Below, piece after piece: positions 1 to 7,552 of a stretch of 64,000 nt of DNA. Origin of the DNA: Pseudomonas fluorescens. Lineage in GTDB: Bacteria > Pseudomonadota > Gammaproteobacteria > Pseudomonadales > Pseudomonadaceae. Below the pieces are notes generated by a model. The model was not told the DNA's origin and did no database searches. It saw only the letters and a list, made by a program, of their open reading frames with translations. Numbering within the stretch: the stretch's first letter is position 1; each line of letters starts with the position of its first letter. The position numbers and the translations under genes were made by a program. The DNA is taken from NCBI RefSeq assembly GCF_902497855.1, contig NZ_CABVHU010000019.1, forward strand, positions 1 through 64,000. Direction: 5' to 3'.

Positions 1-225
1 GGGCACCGCGGCAGGGATGCCGCGGTAGCCGCCCCCGGCCATGGATGGCCGATGGCGGCGGGCCCCCGGAGCAATGCCTTCGTTACGGCATGCCGAGCCT
101 AGGCGAGGCACCGAATGGCGGGGCAAAAGCCCTTGGTTACTTGGGGCTCTTCCAAGTGACTCGCCGTAAGGGCGAAACCGTCAGCGGCCGTTACCGCAGA
201 AACGGATATGTACCCCAACCAACCA
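1..225. repeat. Pseudomonas intergenic repeat, partial at left edge
   Basis: This is a GC-rich stretch made of several short inverted repeats, for example gccgcgg near 4-25 and ggcatgccgagcc near 88-101. It ends in the segment around 200-225 that I recall as commonly found scattered between genes in Pseudomonas genomes. No convincing gene is present: the open frame across it has repeat-like composition and no ribosome binding site. Its left end lies outside the window, so its full length is unknown. Confidence 0.4.
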
Positions 226-310
226 ACCCACCCAACCCCCAAAAAATCGCAGTCACCATAAACAGCATCACGCCACGATAGTTAGGCCATTCAATAGTGC
301 AGCATTGGGC

Positions 311-1000
311 TTAACCCAAATGCTCCTGATCCAGGATGATCGCGTTATCCAGCGTCTCCAACAGCGCCTTGCGCACTTTGAGCTTGGTGTTCTTGTGCGC
401 CGTCATATTGATCTTCTTCAACTGACGCGCCGCTGCCAACGCTGCACCCTGCAACTCTTCGACCGACACCACCAGATCAAGGAAACCGGCATCCACCGCG
501 CTCTGCGGATTGAACATCTCGCCATTGATCACTGAACGGTGAAACGCCGATTTGCGCAGACGATCACGGGCGATCTCGATGCCGGCGTGGTGCATGGTCA
601 TGCCGATCTGCACCTCGTTCAGACCAATGCTGAACGGGCCGTCGACACCAATGCGATAGTCCGCCGACAACAACAAAAACGCCCCCTTGGCCACGGCATG
701 CCCCGGGCACGCCACGATCACCGGGAACGGGTGCGACAACAGACGACGGGCCAGGGTCGAACCGGCCGTCACCAGCGCCACGGCTGCTTCAGGACCGGAC
801 GTCATCACCTTCAAGTCGTAACCGCCGGACAGAATCCCGGGCGTACCGGTAATGATCACCACCGCGCGATCAGTCACCGCCTGATCCAGCGCAGCATTAA
901 ATGCAGCAATCACGTCTGGCGAAATCGCATTGACCTTGCCATTGCTCAAGGTCAGGGTCGCGATACCGTCTTCGAGATGGTAGGAAATCAACTCACTCAT
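311..1000 (-). CDS. Crotonase-family protein (enoyl-CoA hydratase/isomerase like)
   Basis: A 229-residue protein of the crotonase superfamily, which binds acyl-CoA thioesters and stabilises an enolate in an oxyanion hole. Family features are the N-terminal strand pair (IATLTLSNGKVNAIS), the GxxxxGGYDLK-type segment near residues 57-63 and the GHAVAKGAFLLL helix. The first catalytic glutamate of true enoyl-CoA hydratases, in the GGGCELA position, is Phe here, while the second (LNEVQIG) is kept. Isomerase or another CoA chemistry is therefore more likely than hydration. The protein is slightly short for the family (about 260). The gene stands alone and faces left. The ATG lies just downstream of a purine-rich GGAATAG stretch. 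Substrate unknown. Confidence 0.8.
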   Translation of the reverse strand: MSELISYHLEDGIATLTLSNGKVNAISPDVIAAFNAALDQAVTDRAVVIITGTPGILSGGYDLKVMTSGPEAAVALVTAGSTLARRLLSHPFPVIVACPGHAVAKGAFLLLSADYRIGVDGPFSIGLNEVQIGMTMHHAGIEIARDRLRKSAFHRSVINGEMFNPQSAVDAGFLDLVVSVEELQGAALAAARQLKKINMTAHKNTKLKVRKALLETLDNAIILDQEHLG

Positions 1001-1240
1001 GACGCTATTCCTTTCAATAAAGTAGGCCAGACGTTACCCACCGCCATAGGCCAGGTAAAGCGCTATGACTGACCCGTCAGTCACCCTTTCCCCGGCCGAC
1101 GCACGTAGCCCGCCATGCTGGCAGGGTACTGCCCTCTATAGGGAAGGGGACGGCAAGCCGGAGATTGGCAGGTTTGCCATGGTCCGAAACCCGTCGCCAT
1201 GACTAAATCGCTAACCGCATGAAAATTCTGCAAAAAAAGT

Positions 1241-1269
1241 TTGCCATCGGAAAAGCTTTCGACTACATT
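1241..1269 (+). promoter_or_regulatory. Sigma-70 type promoter for tRNA-Ser
   Basis: TTGCCA at 1241-1246 and TACATT at 1264-1269 are separated by 17 bases and lie about 40 bases upstream of the tRNA-Ser gene. This is a good match to a housekeeping promoter in the expected place. Confidence 0.55.
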
Positions 1270-1307
1270 AGCGCGCCTCGACAGACAGAACTTGTTTGAA
1301 GAGATAC

Positions 1308-1397
1308 GGTGAAGTGTCCGAGTGGCTTAAGGAGCACGCCTGGAAAGTGTGTATACAAGAAATTGTATCGAGAGTTCGAATCTCTCCTTCACCGCCA
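1308..1397 (+). tRNA. tRNA-Ser(GGA)
   Basis: A 90-nt class II tRNA. The acceptor stem GGTGAAG/CTTCACC closes the molecule, with discriminator G and an encoded CCA at 1395-1397. The anticodon loop CTGGAAA gives anticodon GGA. A long variable arm (tgtatacaagaaattgtat region) and the T-arm GTTCGAATC are present. It is followed by its own terminator. Confidence 0.97.
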
Positions 1398-1407
1398 CAC
1401 ATATACG

Positions 1408-1435
1408 AAAAAGCCCTGATCATTCAGGGCTTTTT
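1408..1435 (+). terminator. Intrinsic terminator of tRNA-Ser
   Basis: Seven-base stem gccctga/tcagggc with a four-base loop, flanked by A and T runs. It sits 10 bases after the tRNA CCA end. Confidence 0.85.
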
Positions 1436-1672
1436 CGTTTCTGCGTTTCTGAAAAATACCAATCGATCTGACTTGCATCGTTGTAATCGGGATCATCCTC
1501 TGGCGACATCAGCGCACGAACGCCAGGCAGCGATCGTCAGCAGACACTAATAGCTCGTCGATTCAGCGTGCTGGTTCACATGGTGATTGGGTTCATGGTT
1601 TTGAGGCTGTACTTTTCCACATTACGGTCAATCGTAACTATAGGTATTCACTGGTTTTTTTTGATTTCGTGC
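1436..1672. other. Intergenic, no gene seen
   Basis: Between the tRNA-Ser terminator and the tRNA-Phe promoter I see no open frame with a ribosome binding site, no repeat and no obvious hairpin. The stretch is somewhat AT-richer than the surrounding genes. Confidence 0.5.
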
Positions 1673-1701
1673 TTGACGCCCCAGCCGTAAAAACGTTTAA
1701 T
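1673..1701 (+). promoter_or_regulatory. Sigma-70 type promoter for tRNA-Phe
   Basis: TTGACG at 1673-1678 and TTTAAT at 1696-1701, spaced by 17 bases, about 10 bases before the tRNA-Phe 5' end. Confidence 0.6.
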
Positions 1702-1710
1702 TCCGCCGCG

Positions 1711-1786
1711 GCCCAGATAGCTCAGTCGGTAGAGCAGGGGATTGAAAATCCCCGTGTCGGCGGTTCGATTCCGTCTCTGGGCACCA
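1711..1786 (+). tRNA. tRNA-Phe(GAA)
   Basis: A 76-nt tRNA with acceptor stem GCCCAGA/TCTGGGC, D-arm AGCTCAGTCGGTAGAGC, anticodon stem GGGGA/TCCCC around TTGAAAA (anticodon GAA), T-arm with GTTCGATTC, and encoded CCA at 1784-1786. tRNA-Phe 3' ends are frequent integration targets. An integrase remnant lies about 120 bases downstream. Confidence 0.97.
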
Positions 1787-1798
1787 CTAATACCGAAC

Positions 1799-1829
1799 AA
1801 AAAGCCTCAGCCATGCGCTGGGGCTTTTT
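1799..1829 (+). terminator. Intrinsic terminator of tRNA-Phe
   Basis: Stem aagcctcagc/gctggggctt (one G-T pair) with a five-base loop, followed by TTTTT. Confidence 0.8.
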
Positions 1830-1905
1830 GCTTTCTGTAGGTAAAAAAATACCGAGACCGGGCCATTCTCGGCTAACGACCGAACCAGGAGCCTTGCCTG
1901 CAGTC

Positions 1906-1980
1906 CACGTGCTTTAGCGGCATCAAGCACCCGTTCAATTCGGGTACGTACCCAAATCGCCGTTTCAGCTTTGCTGAAAG
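1906..1980 (-). pseudogene. Remnant of a P4-type tyrosine integrase
   Basis: Read on the minus strand, this stretch encodes ETAIWVRTRIERVLDAAKAR. It resembles the core-binding region of phage P4-like integrases, where the usual form is ETASRVRGRIExVLDWAKxRG. The similarity fades about 10 residues later. The open frame containing it simply runs on through the tRNA-Phe terminator, so no complete integrase, catalytic domain or start is left. Position and orientation directly behind tRNA-Phe fit a decayed integrative element. Boundaries are approximate. The call rests on recalled family sequence, not on an alignment. Confidence 0.6.
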
Positions 1981-2219
1981 CCCAGGCTAATCGGTGAAGT
2001 TGCTTTCCGAAAATTCTGTAGGACGAATGATGGTCCTGTGGGAAGCAAGGCTGGAAAGCCAACAGGTTGAGTGCTTTCCCCGGTTTCATCGCCTCCTGTG
2101 AGCCGCCTCGTACAAGGTTGTTCGTTTGCACCATCGGGTACAAAATGGCCTAAAGGGCGGCGTACGAGACGCCGCCCGCCACATGGATTGGACGCAGGCA
2201 CGTTATGCAGGAACTCACC

Positions 2220-2402
2220 ATGAAACAGGCCGAGCTGGAAAAAGTTCATGTCGAGATCGTCAAGCTGATGGCTGAACAGCGCAAGCTGAACGCTGAAGCC
2301 GGCAAGATGACCCGTGAAGCTTTTTGGTATCCGGTGGCTGTGGCGACTGGATTGATTGGTATGGTGGCGACCGTTACTGCGGTGTTGATCAAACTTCTCT
2401 AG
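2220..2402 (+). CDS. Small membrane protein with N-terminal amphipathic helix
   Basis: A 60-residue protein with a charged, probably helical or coiled-coil N-terminal half (MKQAELEKVHVEIVKLMAEQ, residues 1-20 and on to about 38). It ends in one hydrophobic membrane segment, residues about 40-58. An AGGAA sequence seven bases upstream favours the ATG at 2220 over the one at 2205. A perfect nine-base stem hairpin, gggcggcgt/acgccgccc, lies at 2155-2177 just upstream. Similar small proteins are known to me in Pseudomonas but without a function. It could be cargo left behind by the lost tRNA-Phe island. Confidence 0.6.
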   Translation: MKQAELEKVHVEIVKLMAEQRKLNAEAGKMTREAFWYPVAVATGLIGMVATVTAVLIKLL

Positions 2403-2508
2403 CAGCGCGTGCCCCACCATTGGTCCGTTCAATCCCACTAAAAGTCCGGTCTTCAGCCTCTCAGTCCGCCTGTTAGACTGCTCGAACCCCTCGAACGGAA
2501 TCGACACC

Positions 2509-3846
2509 ATGTCTTGCCCTCGCATCACCCCCCGGCACTTGGCAGTTTCCATCACAGCTATGTTGATGGGCGCCCTGTCATCCCTCGCCACCGCATCCAC
2601 CACTACAACCTTCCCCGACGCCGCCGCCAGCGACCCCGCAAAACTCGGTTGGATGATCGGCTCCCCACCCCCCGCCGATCGCACTCTACGTTTCGAAGAC
2701 GGCAGCTATTTCCAGTTCCCGGCGATGCGCTGGAGTGTTTCGAACTTCCGCCAACTCATGCCGACCATCAACGTCTCGCGAGGACTTGGCGCACCGGTTC
2801 CCTTGCAATCTGCGTTGCGCAACGACATCGACGCCATCAGTTTCGTCCCGCTCGGCGCCAAGGCCTCGATGACCTGGGATCAATCCCTTGCGGCCACCTA
2901 CACCGACGGGATTGTGGTGATGCATCGCGGCAAGGTTGTCTACGAACGTTACTTTGGCGTGCTGAAGCCTGAAGGCCAGCACGCGGCGATGTCGGTGACC
3001 AAGTCCGTGGTCGGCACGCTGGGGGCGATGTTGGTGGCGGAAGGGCGGATCGACGCGGATAAGCACGTCGCCGAGTACGTCCCCGAACTGGCGAACTCCG
3101 CGTTTGGCAGTGCCACGGTGCGTCAGGTTCTCGATATGACGACCGCACTCAAATACAGCGAGGACTATGCCGACCCGAACGCCGAAGTCTGGGCCCATGC
3201 CAAGGCTGGCAGCCCTTTACCCAAGCCGAAGGACTACACGGGACCGCGCAGCTATTACGAGTTTTTGCAGACGGTGCAGCTGCAAGGCGAGCATGGCAGC
3301 GCGTTCGCCTACAAGACCGTCAACTCCGACGTCTTGGGCTGGGTCATCGCTCGAGTGACCGGTCGTAACGTCGCGCAGTTGTTGTCCGAGCGGATCTGGA
3401 GTCGGCTGGGGGCCGAGCAGGATGCCTATTTCACGGTGGACTCCATTGGCACCCCGTTTGCCGGCGGCGGCTTGAACACCGGCTTGCGCGACCTGGCCCG
3501 GTTTGGCGAGATGTTGCGCAATGATGGCGCCTTCAACGGTCAGCAGATCGTGCCGAAAGCGGTGGTGGACGACATCCGCCATGGCGGCGACAAGCAGGCA
3601 TTTGCCAAGGCCGGTTATGACTTGCTCAAAGGCTGGAGCTACCGCTCGATGTGGTGGGTGACAGATAAGGACGGCGGCGCCTTCATGGCGCGCGGAGTCT
3701 ACGGTCAGCGTATCTATGTGGACCCGAACGCCGAAATGGTGATTGTTCGCTATGCGTCCCATCCGGTTGCCGCTAACTCGGCCAATGATCCGGTGACGTT
3801 GCCGGCGTTTGAAGCGATGGCTCAGCATTTGTCCGGGTCGCACTGA
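2509..3846 (+). CDS. Periplasmic serine hydrolase, beta-lactamase class C / 6-aminohexanoate-dimer hydrolase family
   Basis: A 445-residue protein with an N-terminal signal peptide (hydrophobic core about residues 11-28, likely cleavage after ...SLATA). The catalytic SxxK motif is SVTK at about residues 161-164, and the family tyrosine is in YKTVNSD at about 268. The overall pattern (VMHRGKVVYERYF ahead of SVTK, GWVIARVTGR after the tyrosine) matches the EstB/NylB branch of penicillin-recognising hydrolases, which act as esterases or amidases rather than true beta-lactamases. The substrate cannot be read from sequence. It is a single gene with a GGAA-type ribosome site about 10 bases before the ATG and no partner genes nearby. 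Confidence 0.85.
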   Translation: MSCPRITPRHLAVSITAMLMGALSSLATASTTTTFPDAAASDPAKLGWMIGSPPPADRTLRFEDGSYFQFPAMRWSVSNFRQLMPTINVSRGLGAPVPLQSALRNDIDAISFVPLGAKASMTWDQSLAATYTDGIVVMHRGKVVYERYFGVLKPEGQHAAMSVTKSVVGTLGAMLVAEGRIDADKHVAEYVPELANSAFGSATVRQVLDMTTALKYSEDYADPNAEVWAHAKAGSPLPKPKDYTGPRSYYEFLQTVQLQGEHGSAFAYKTVNSDVLGWVIARVTGRNVAQLLSERIWSRLGAEQDAYFTVDSIGTPFAGGGLNTGLRDLARFGEMLRNDGAFNGQQIVPKAVVDDIRHGGDKQAFAKAGYDLLKGWSYRSMWWVTDKDGGAFMARGVYGQRIYVDPNAEMVIVRYASHPVAANSANDPVTLPAFEAMAQHLSGSH

Positions 3847-4128
3847 GAGGGGATGCACTCAAAGCGACAGACCCCTGTTGTGGCTAAAGTTGTTTACCGG
3901 TCACTGCCGTAAATCCCTTTGTCGGTTCTGCATGCTGTAGCCAATTCCTACATGCTATTCGGAATGTGCCGGCTTTTATTGTCGCCGTTTGCAAGCCAAT
4001 TTAGGCGTCCCGCCGACTATTTCTTCATCCCTTCTGTGGTTCATGCTCATGCACTGACACTCAAGATATCCAGGAAGGCTGATGGTCATGTCCGCTGCTA
4101 GACGGCCGGGAACACGCTGAAACTGCGA

Positions 4129-4902
4129 ATGAACCGAGCACTGAATATGACTCCCGAAGAAAAAGCCGTAGAAGAGGAGGCGTTTGAGTTCGCCAAAACA
4201 AACCGGGCCAGGTTGGCGAGAACAATTGCTGATACCGATGCATTTCCTTCGGAAGCTTCCCCACTGACTGTGTTCATGGCTGGCTCGCCAGGGGCAGGGA
4301 AAACCGAGATATCGAAAGGTTTGGTGGAGATGCTTGAGCAGGGTGTTGCGGGAGTTACGGCAAAGAAAATTTTACGAATTGATCCTGATGACTACAGATG
4401 CTTGATTCCGGGGTACTCAGGTGGAAATTCCTATCTGTATCACCGCGCCGTGACGAAAATACTGGAACGTGTTTTGGACAGGGTCTTTGAAAAGCGGATT
4501 TCGTTTCTGCTCGATGGAACGCTAGCCAGCATCGACGTTGCGAAGCGAAACATAAGTAGAGTTTTGGCTAGTCAACGAATTGCACAGGTTATTTACGTTT
4601 ATCAGGAGCCGAGGCTTGCTTGGCAGTTTGTTCAAGCCAGAGAGATTACGGAAGGACGCAACATCCCGTTGGATGCTTTTGTCGCGCAGTATCTTGCCGC
4701 GAGGAGGAATGTAGTCGGGCTTCGGAAATGTTACGGCGAACGATTTTACGTGGACCTGATTATCAAGAATAACGATGGTACGGCTTCATTTTTTGAACAG
4801 GGTGTCAGTGTGGAGCAGATTGACGCTCTCATTCCCGACCCCTATGATCAATTCGAGCTTGTAGAGCTTTTATCCGGGGTTAAAGTGCATGAGCGTAGCT
4901 AA
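4129..4902 (+). CDS. Zeta-toxin-family kinase
   Basis: A 257-residue P-loop protein of the zeta toxin family, whose members phosphorylate UDP-N-acetylamino sugars and so block peptidoglycan synthesis. Walker A is GSPGAGKT at residues 52-59. The RIDPDDYR segment (83-90) carries the substrate-side acidic residues, and the conserved basic pair sits in EGRNIP (R177) and AARRNV (about R192). The gene is clearly AT-richer than its neighbours, suggesting transfer. No epsilon-type antitoxin precedes it. Instead a 60-residue gene overlaps its 3' end by 14 bases. Ribosome sites before both candidate starts (4129, 4147) are weak. Family membership is confident; toxicity is inferred. Confidence 0.85.
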   Translation: MNRALNMTPEEKAVEEEAFEFAKTNRARLARTIADTDAFPSEASPLTVFMAGSPGAGKTEISKGLVEMLEQGVAGVTAKKILRIDPDDYRCLIPGYSGGNSYLYHRAVTKILERVLDRVFEKRISFLLDGTLASIDVAKRNISRVLASQRIAQVIYVYQEPRLAWQFVQAREITEGRNIPLDAFVAQYLAARRNVVGLRKCYGERFYVDLIIKNNDGTASFFEQGVSVEQIDALIPDPYDQFELVELLSGVKVHERS

Positions 4903-5071
4903 CGACGGGGCATCCAGTCCTTTGGCCGACTTCTTCACGAAGGCATCTGCTGATACCAGGCGGGATGTTTACAACATTGTGATCAGCAAAGCTATTGCTT
5001 CTCAACGGGACGTGATTGAGAAGGCTGAAGCGATCAAGAAGGCGAATGCTTCGGTGGAAAAACACATCTGA
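4889..5071 (+). CDS. Small hypothetical protein translationally coupled to the zeta kinase; candidate antitoxin
   Basis: A 60-residue, mostly helical protein (ends VIEKAEAIKKANASVEKHI). Its start lies inside the last 14 bases of the zeta-toxin gene in another frame, so translation is probably coupled. It is followed 23 bases later by a good intrinsic terminator, making the pair a closed two-gene unit. I do not recognise a domain. Its size, charge and linkage would suit an antitoxin or accessory protein, but the order toxin-then-small-protein is opposite to classical epsilon-zeta and the role is unproven. Confidence 0.6.
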   Translation: MSVANDGASSPLADFFTKASADTRRDVYNIVISKAIASQRDVIEKAEAIKKANASVEKHI

Positions 5072-5094
5072 AGATTAACGTTGAGAATTTCGAA

Positions 5095-5122
5095 GCCCAG
5101 CCAAATGCTGGGCTTTTTTTTA
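5095..5122 (+). terminator. Terminator of the zeta-kinase unit
   Basis: Stem gcccag/ctgggc with a short loop and a run of eight T. It closes the two-gene unit. Confidence 0.85.
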
Positions 5123-5169
5123 CCGCCAATCACTCAGCGAATGCGTGCTCCGATTAGGAAGAGAATTGC

Positions 5170-5490
5170 ATGATCACCACCACAACCCACTCCATCGAAG
5201 GCCGGCAAATCACCGCCTACCTGGACATCGTCAGCGCCGAGTCGGTGCAGGGCGTCAATGTCATCCGAGACCTGTTCGCCGGGATGCGGGATTTTTTCGG
5301 TGGGCGCTCCCAGACACTGGAGCGAGCCTTGAAGGAAGCACGGATTCAGGCAACCGACGAGCTCAAGGAGCGGGCGCGGGCGCTGCAGGCGGATGCGGTG
5401 GTGGGACTTGATTACGAGATCAGCATGCCGGCCGGGAAGGGCGGGATGGTGGTGGTATTTGTGACCGGGACGGCGGTCAAGCTGAGGTGA
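5170..5490 (+). CDS. YbjQ/DUF74 family protein
   Basis: A 106-residue protein covering the whole YbjQ (DUF74, once called heavy-metal-binding) fold. It shows the conserved VQGVNVIRDLFAGMRDFFGG block (residues about 26-45) and the ALQADAVVGLDYE block (about 75-87). YbjQ proteins form oligomeric rings and have no settled function. The ATG at 5170 has GGAAGAG about 10 bases upstream. It stands alone between the zeta unit and a small Cys-containing gene. Confidence 0.88.
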   Translation: MITTTTHSIEGRQITAYLDIVSAESVQGVNVIRDLFAGMRDFFGGRSQTLERALKEARIQATDELKERARALQADAVVGLDYEISMPAGKGGMVVVFVTGTAVKLR

Positions 5491-5636
5491 GTTCGCGAGG
5501 GCCATTCGTCGGGCACGGGTAATCTGAACTACAAGTCCAGTAATGACCGGCTAGTCTGAAACGCCTTGGCGATCGATATTTTTTCAGGCAAAAGGGCTTG
5601 CCGGTGTCGATCCCGCTTTTTGAGAGGGGCGAAGAC

Positions 5637-5825
5637 ATGGCTGATCCATATATCGAAGACGACGGTGCAGAGTTTCCGATCAACAACTGCGTGCAATGTG
5701 GGCAGACCGATTATGTGGCGGGCTTCGGTGAAGACCAGACCCATAACGACAAGATGAAATCCATGGCGCGCCCGGGACCGAAGGCGAAATTTTTACCCAA
5801 GGTAGCGCCATCGTCCAGGAAGTGA
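5637..5825 (+). CDS. Small CxxC protein of unknown function
   Basis: A 62-residue acidic-then-basic protein. The start at 5637 is chosen because GAGGGG lies seven bases upstream; the in-frame ATG at 5598 has no such site. Residues 18-21 form CVQC followed by GQTDYVAGFGED, which could bind a metal, although only two cysteines are present. The C-terminal third is basic (PGPKAKFLPKVAPSSRK). I do not recognise a family with a known function. Confidence 0.55.
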   Translation: MADPYIEDDGAEFPINNCVQCGQTDYVAGFGEDQTHNDKMKSMARPGPKAKFLPKVAPSSRK

Positions 5826-5963
5826 TGCACCCAGCCCCGTCATCGAGCGGGTTTTTCAGGCATCGAATAAATAGTTGCAGGAAAGTGTTTCCCACGAAAT
5901 CTTTCACAAAGTTTTCACACCCATCGACGTAGTCTCAGCTCATCCGTTAGAAAGCAATACTCC

Positions 5964-5991
5964 AGCCCGTCTCCCCAGCGGGCTTTTTTTT
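5964..5991 (+). terminator. Orphan intrinsic terminator
   Basis: Stem agcccg/cgggct followed by eight T. It lies 139 bases after the previous stop codon with no open frame in between, so it may end a long 3' untranslated region or a small RNA starting within about 5860-5960. Confidence 0.6.
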
Positions 5992-6130
5992 GCCTGTCAT
6001 AAAACCTTTCCCGAAAACGCTGTCAAACCGTCGCCAACTGTGTGGTTGCGGCGACTTGTCTGTGGTCGTCGTTGGATAAGAACATTTAATTATTCTCCTT
6101 TCGGTTTTCCTTTTTCTGAGGTTTCTCGTC

Positions 6131-6502
6131 ATGCGTTTGACTCTGCCCGCTCTGGTTCTGGGACTTTTGGTTGCTCAAGGTGCAATGGCTGCCGGCGACG
6201 GCACTGCCGCGCTGGGTGGCGGCTTGGGTGGTGCGCTGGGTAATGTGGTTGGTCAGAAAATGGGCGGCAGTACCGGTGCAGCGATTGGTGCCGGTGTGGC
6301 CGGCGCAGCGGGCAGTGCAGTTGCCGCACGCAAAGGCAGCCGTACCAAGGCCGCCATCGGTGGCGGTGTCGGCGCGGCGGGCGGTTCGGTGATCGGCAAC
6401 AGCCTGGGCGGCAAGACCGGTTCGACCATCGGCGCGGGCCTGGGCGGTGCATTGGGTGGCGGCGTGGGCAGCAACCTGGCCAAGGGTCACAAGCGTCACT
6501 GA
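6131..6502 (+). CDS. Secreted glycine-zipper protein (first copy)
   Basis: A 123-residue protein: signal peptide residues 1-20 (cleavage likely after AMA), then four or five GxxxG-rich glycine-zipper repeats such as GGALGNVVGQKMGGSTGAA and IGNSLGGKTGSTIGAGLGGA. It ends with a short basic tail (KGHKRH). Glycine zippers pack helices against membranes, so the protein probably associates with an envelope membrane. It is closely similar over its whole core to the next gene, so the two are a tandem duplication. GAGG precedes the start and a terminator follows at once. Confidence 0.8.
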   Translation: MRLTLPALVLGLLVAQGAMAAGDGTAALGGGLGGALGNVVGQKMGGSTGAAIGAGVAGAAGSAVAARKGSRTKAAIGGGVGAAGGSVIGNSLGGKTGSTIGAGLGGALGGGVGSNLAKGHKRH

Positions 6503-6521
6503 TCTTTCGCGATCGCTTCTG

Positions 6522-6550
6522 AAAGCCCGGCTTGATGCCGGGCTTTTAGT
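6522..6550 (+). terminator. Terminator after first glycine-zipper gene
   Basis: Stem aaagcccggc/gccgggcttt with a five-base loop, followed by a short, imperfect T run. Confidence 0.75.
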
Positions 6551-6694
6551 ATCTGGATGTTTCTCCGCCCTCACTCTTCGAATTGACAGCGGTCCAACGC
6601 TCGACGCTGGCCGGATTCAGCGGGCGCAGATGCTAGACTCCTGCCCATCCGCAGCATGTTCACTTCCCCCGATGCGGAATTAGAGGTTCATATC

Positions 6695-7129
6695 ATGCGT
6701 TTGACATTGTCCACAGTGGTTCTGGGACTTTTGGTCGCTCAAGGTGCAATGGCTGCCGGTGACGGCACTGCTGCCGTTGGCGGTGGTATTGGCGGTGCGC
6801 TGGGCAACGTGGTCGGCCAGCAAATGGGCGGCAGCACGGGGGCAGCGATTGGTGCCGGCGTTGGCGGCGCGGCAGGCAGTGCGGTGGGCGCCCCCAAAGG
6901 CAGTCGGACCGAAGCGGCCATTGGTGGCGGTTTGGGCTCGGCTGGCGGCTCGGTGATTGGTAACAGCCTGGGTGGCTCGACCGGCTCTACCATCGGCGCA
7001 GGCCTGGGCGGTGCGGCGGGTGGTGCGGTCGGTAATAACCTGGGGACCGACAGCGGCAGTTCCCATTCCGGCAACGGCCACAAGCACAAGCACAAAAATA
7101 AGCACAAGAACAAAAACAAGCATCACTGA
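6695..7129 (+). CDS. Secreted glycine-zipper protein with His/Lys/Asn tail (second copy)
   Basis: A 144-residue paralogue of the previous gene. It has the same signal peptide type (MRLTLSTVVLGLLVAQGAMA) and the same glycine-zipper core through about residue 120. The C-terminus is different: a Ser/Gly linker and then alternating His, Lys and Asn (HKHKHKNKHKNKNKHH). Such a tail could bind transition metals, nucleic acid or anionic envelope polymers; nothing in the sequence decides which. The start at 6695 is preferred over 6656 because it begins exactly at the paralogous signal peptide and has AGAGG upstream. Confidence 0.8.
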   Translation: MRLTLSTVVLGLLVAQGAMAAGDGTAAVGGGIGGALGNVVGQQMGGSTGAAIGAGVGGAAGSAVGAPKGSRTEAAIGGGLGSAGGSVIGNSLGGSTGSTIGAGLGGAAGGAVGNNLGTDSGSSHSGNGHKHKHKNKHKNKNKHH

Positions 7130-7150
7130 TTCGACCGCGAATGACGCGGA

Positions 7151-7175
7151 AACCCGGCCTGGTGCCGGGTTTGTC
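7151..7175 (+). terminator. Terminator after second glycine-zipper gene
   Basis: Stem aacccggc/gccgggtt. The T tract is short and interrupted, so termination may be partial. Confidence 0.5.
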
Positions 7176-7256
7176 GTATCTGTGGTCCTGTTGCGGAACG
7201 ATTGCCGCAAGGCCGCCTCGAACTTCATACACTCCCTGATTGTTGCGAGGACTGCC

Positions 7257-7445
7257 ATGACGCCTGAAACCGAAGGCACGGAAGAAAAAGGCCCGAGCGG
7301 GCTTCCGTTCATCAACGATCCCGGCAATGAAGACCCGGGCTCCCTGATGGATGACGCAACAGTGCCGCTCAACGATGCCGATGACGCCGGCGACGTGGGC
7401 AATACTGAATATGAAGAAGAGGATGAAGACGAAGACGAACAATGA
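7257..7445 (+). CDS. Small highly acidic protein
   Basis: A 62-residue protein with an extremely acidic C-terminus (EYEEEDEDEDEDEQ) and a Gly/Pro-containing N-terminal half (GPSGLPFINDPGNEDPG). GCGAGG lies six bases before the ATG. There is no signal peptide or membrane segment, so it is probably cytoplasmic and disordered. Function unknown. Confidence 0.6.
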   Translation: MTPETEGTEEKGPSGLPFINDPGNEDPGSLMDDATVPLNDADDAGDVGNTEYEEEDEDEDEQ

Positions 7446-7552
7446 TCAGGCGCCGGGATCAGACTGACCGATCGTCCGCCTGATCGAACCGTGGCCGTTG
7501 CGCTGTCATCGAAATTTCAGGACCTGGTTTCAGGCCCCCTGAGAGGTGTTTT

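Noticed and set aside
1296..1550. 84-residue frame over tRNA-Ser
   Set aside because: It covers a complete tRNA and its terminator, so coding is not credible.
1965..2684. 239-residue minus-strand frame crossing the small membrane-protein gene and the hydrolase start
   Set aside because: It ignores two better-supported plus-strand genes and has no family features.
5875..6243. 122-residue plus-strand frame before the first glycine-zipper gene
   Set aside because: It reads through an intrinsic terminator and then the glycine-zipper gene in the wrong frame.
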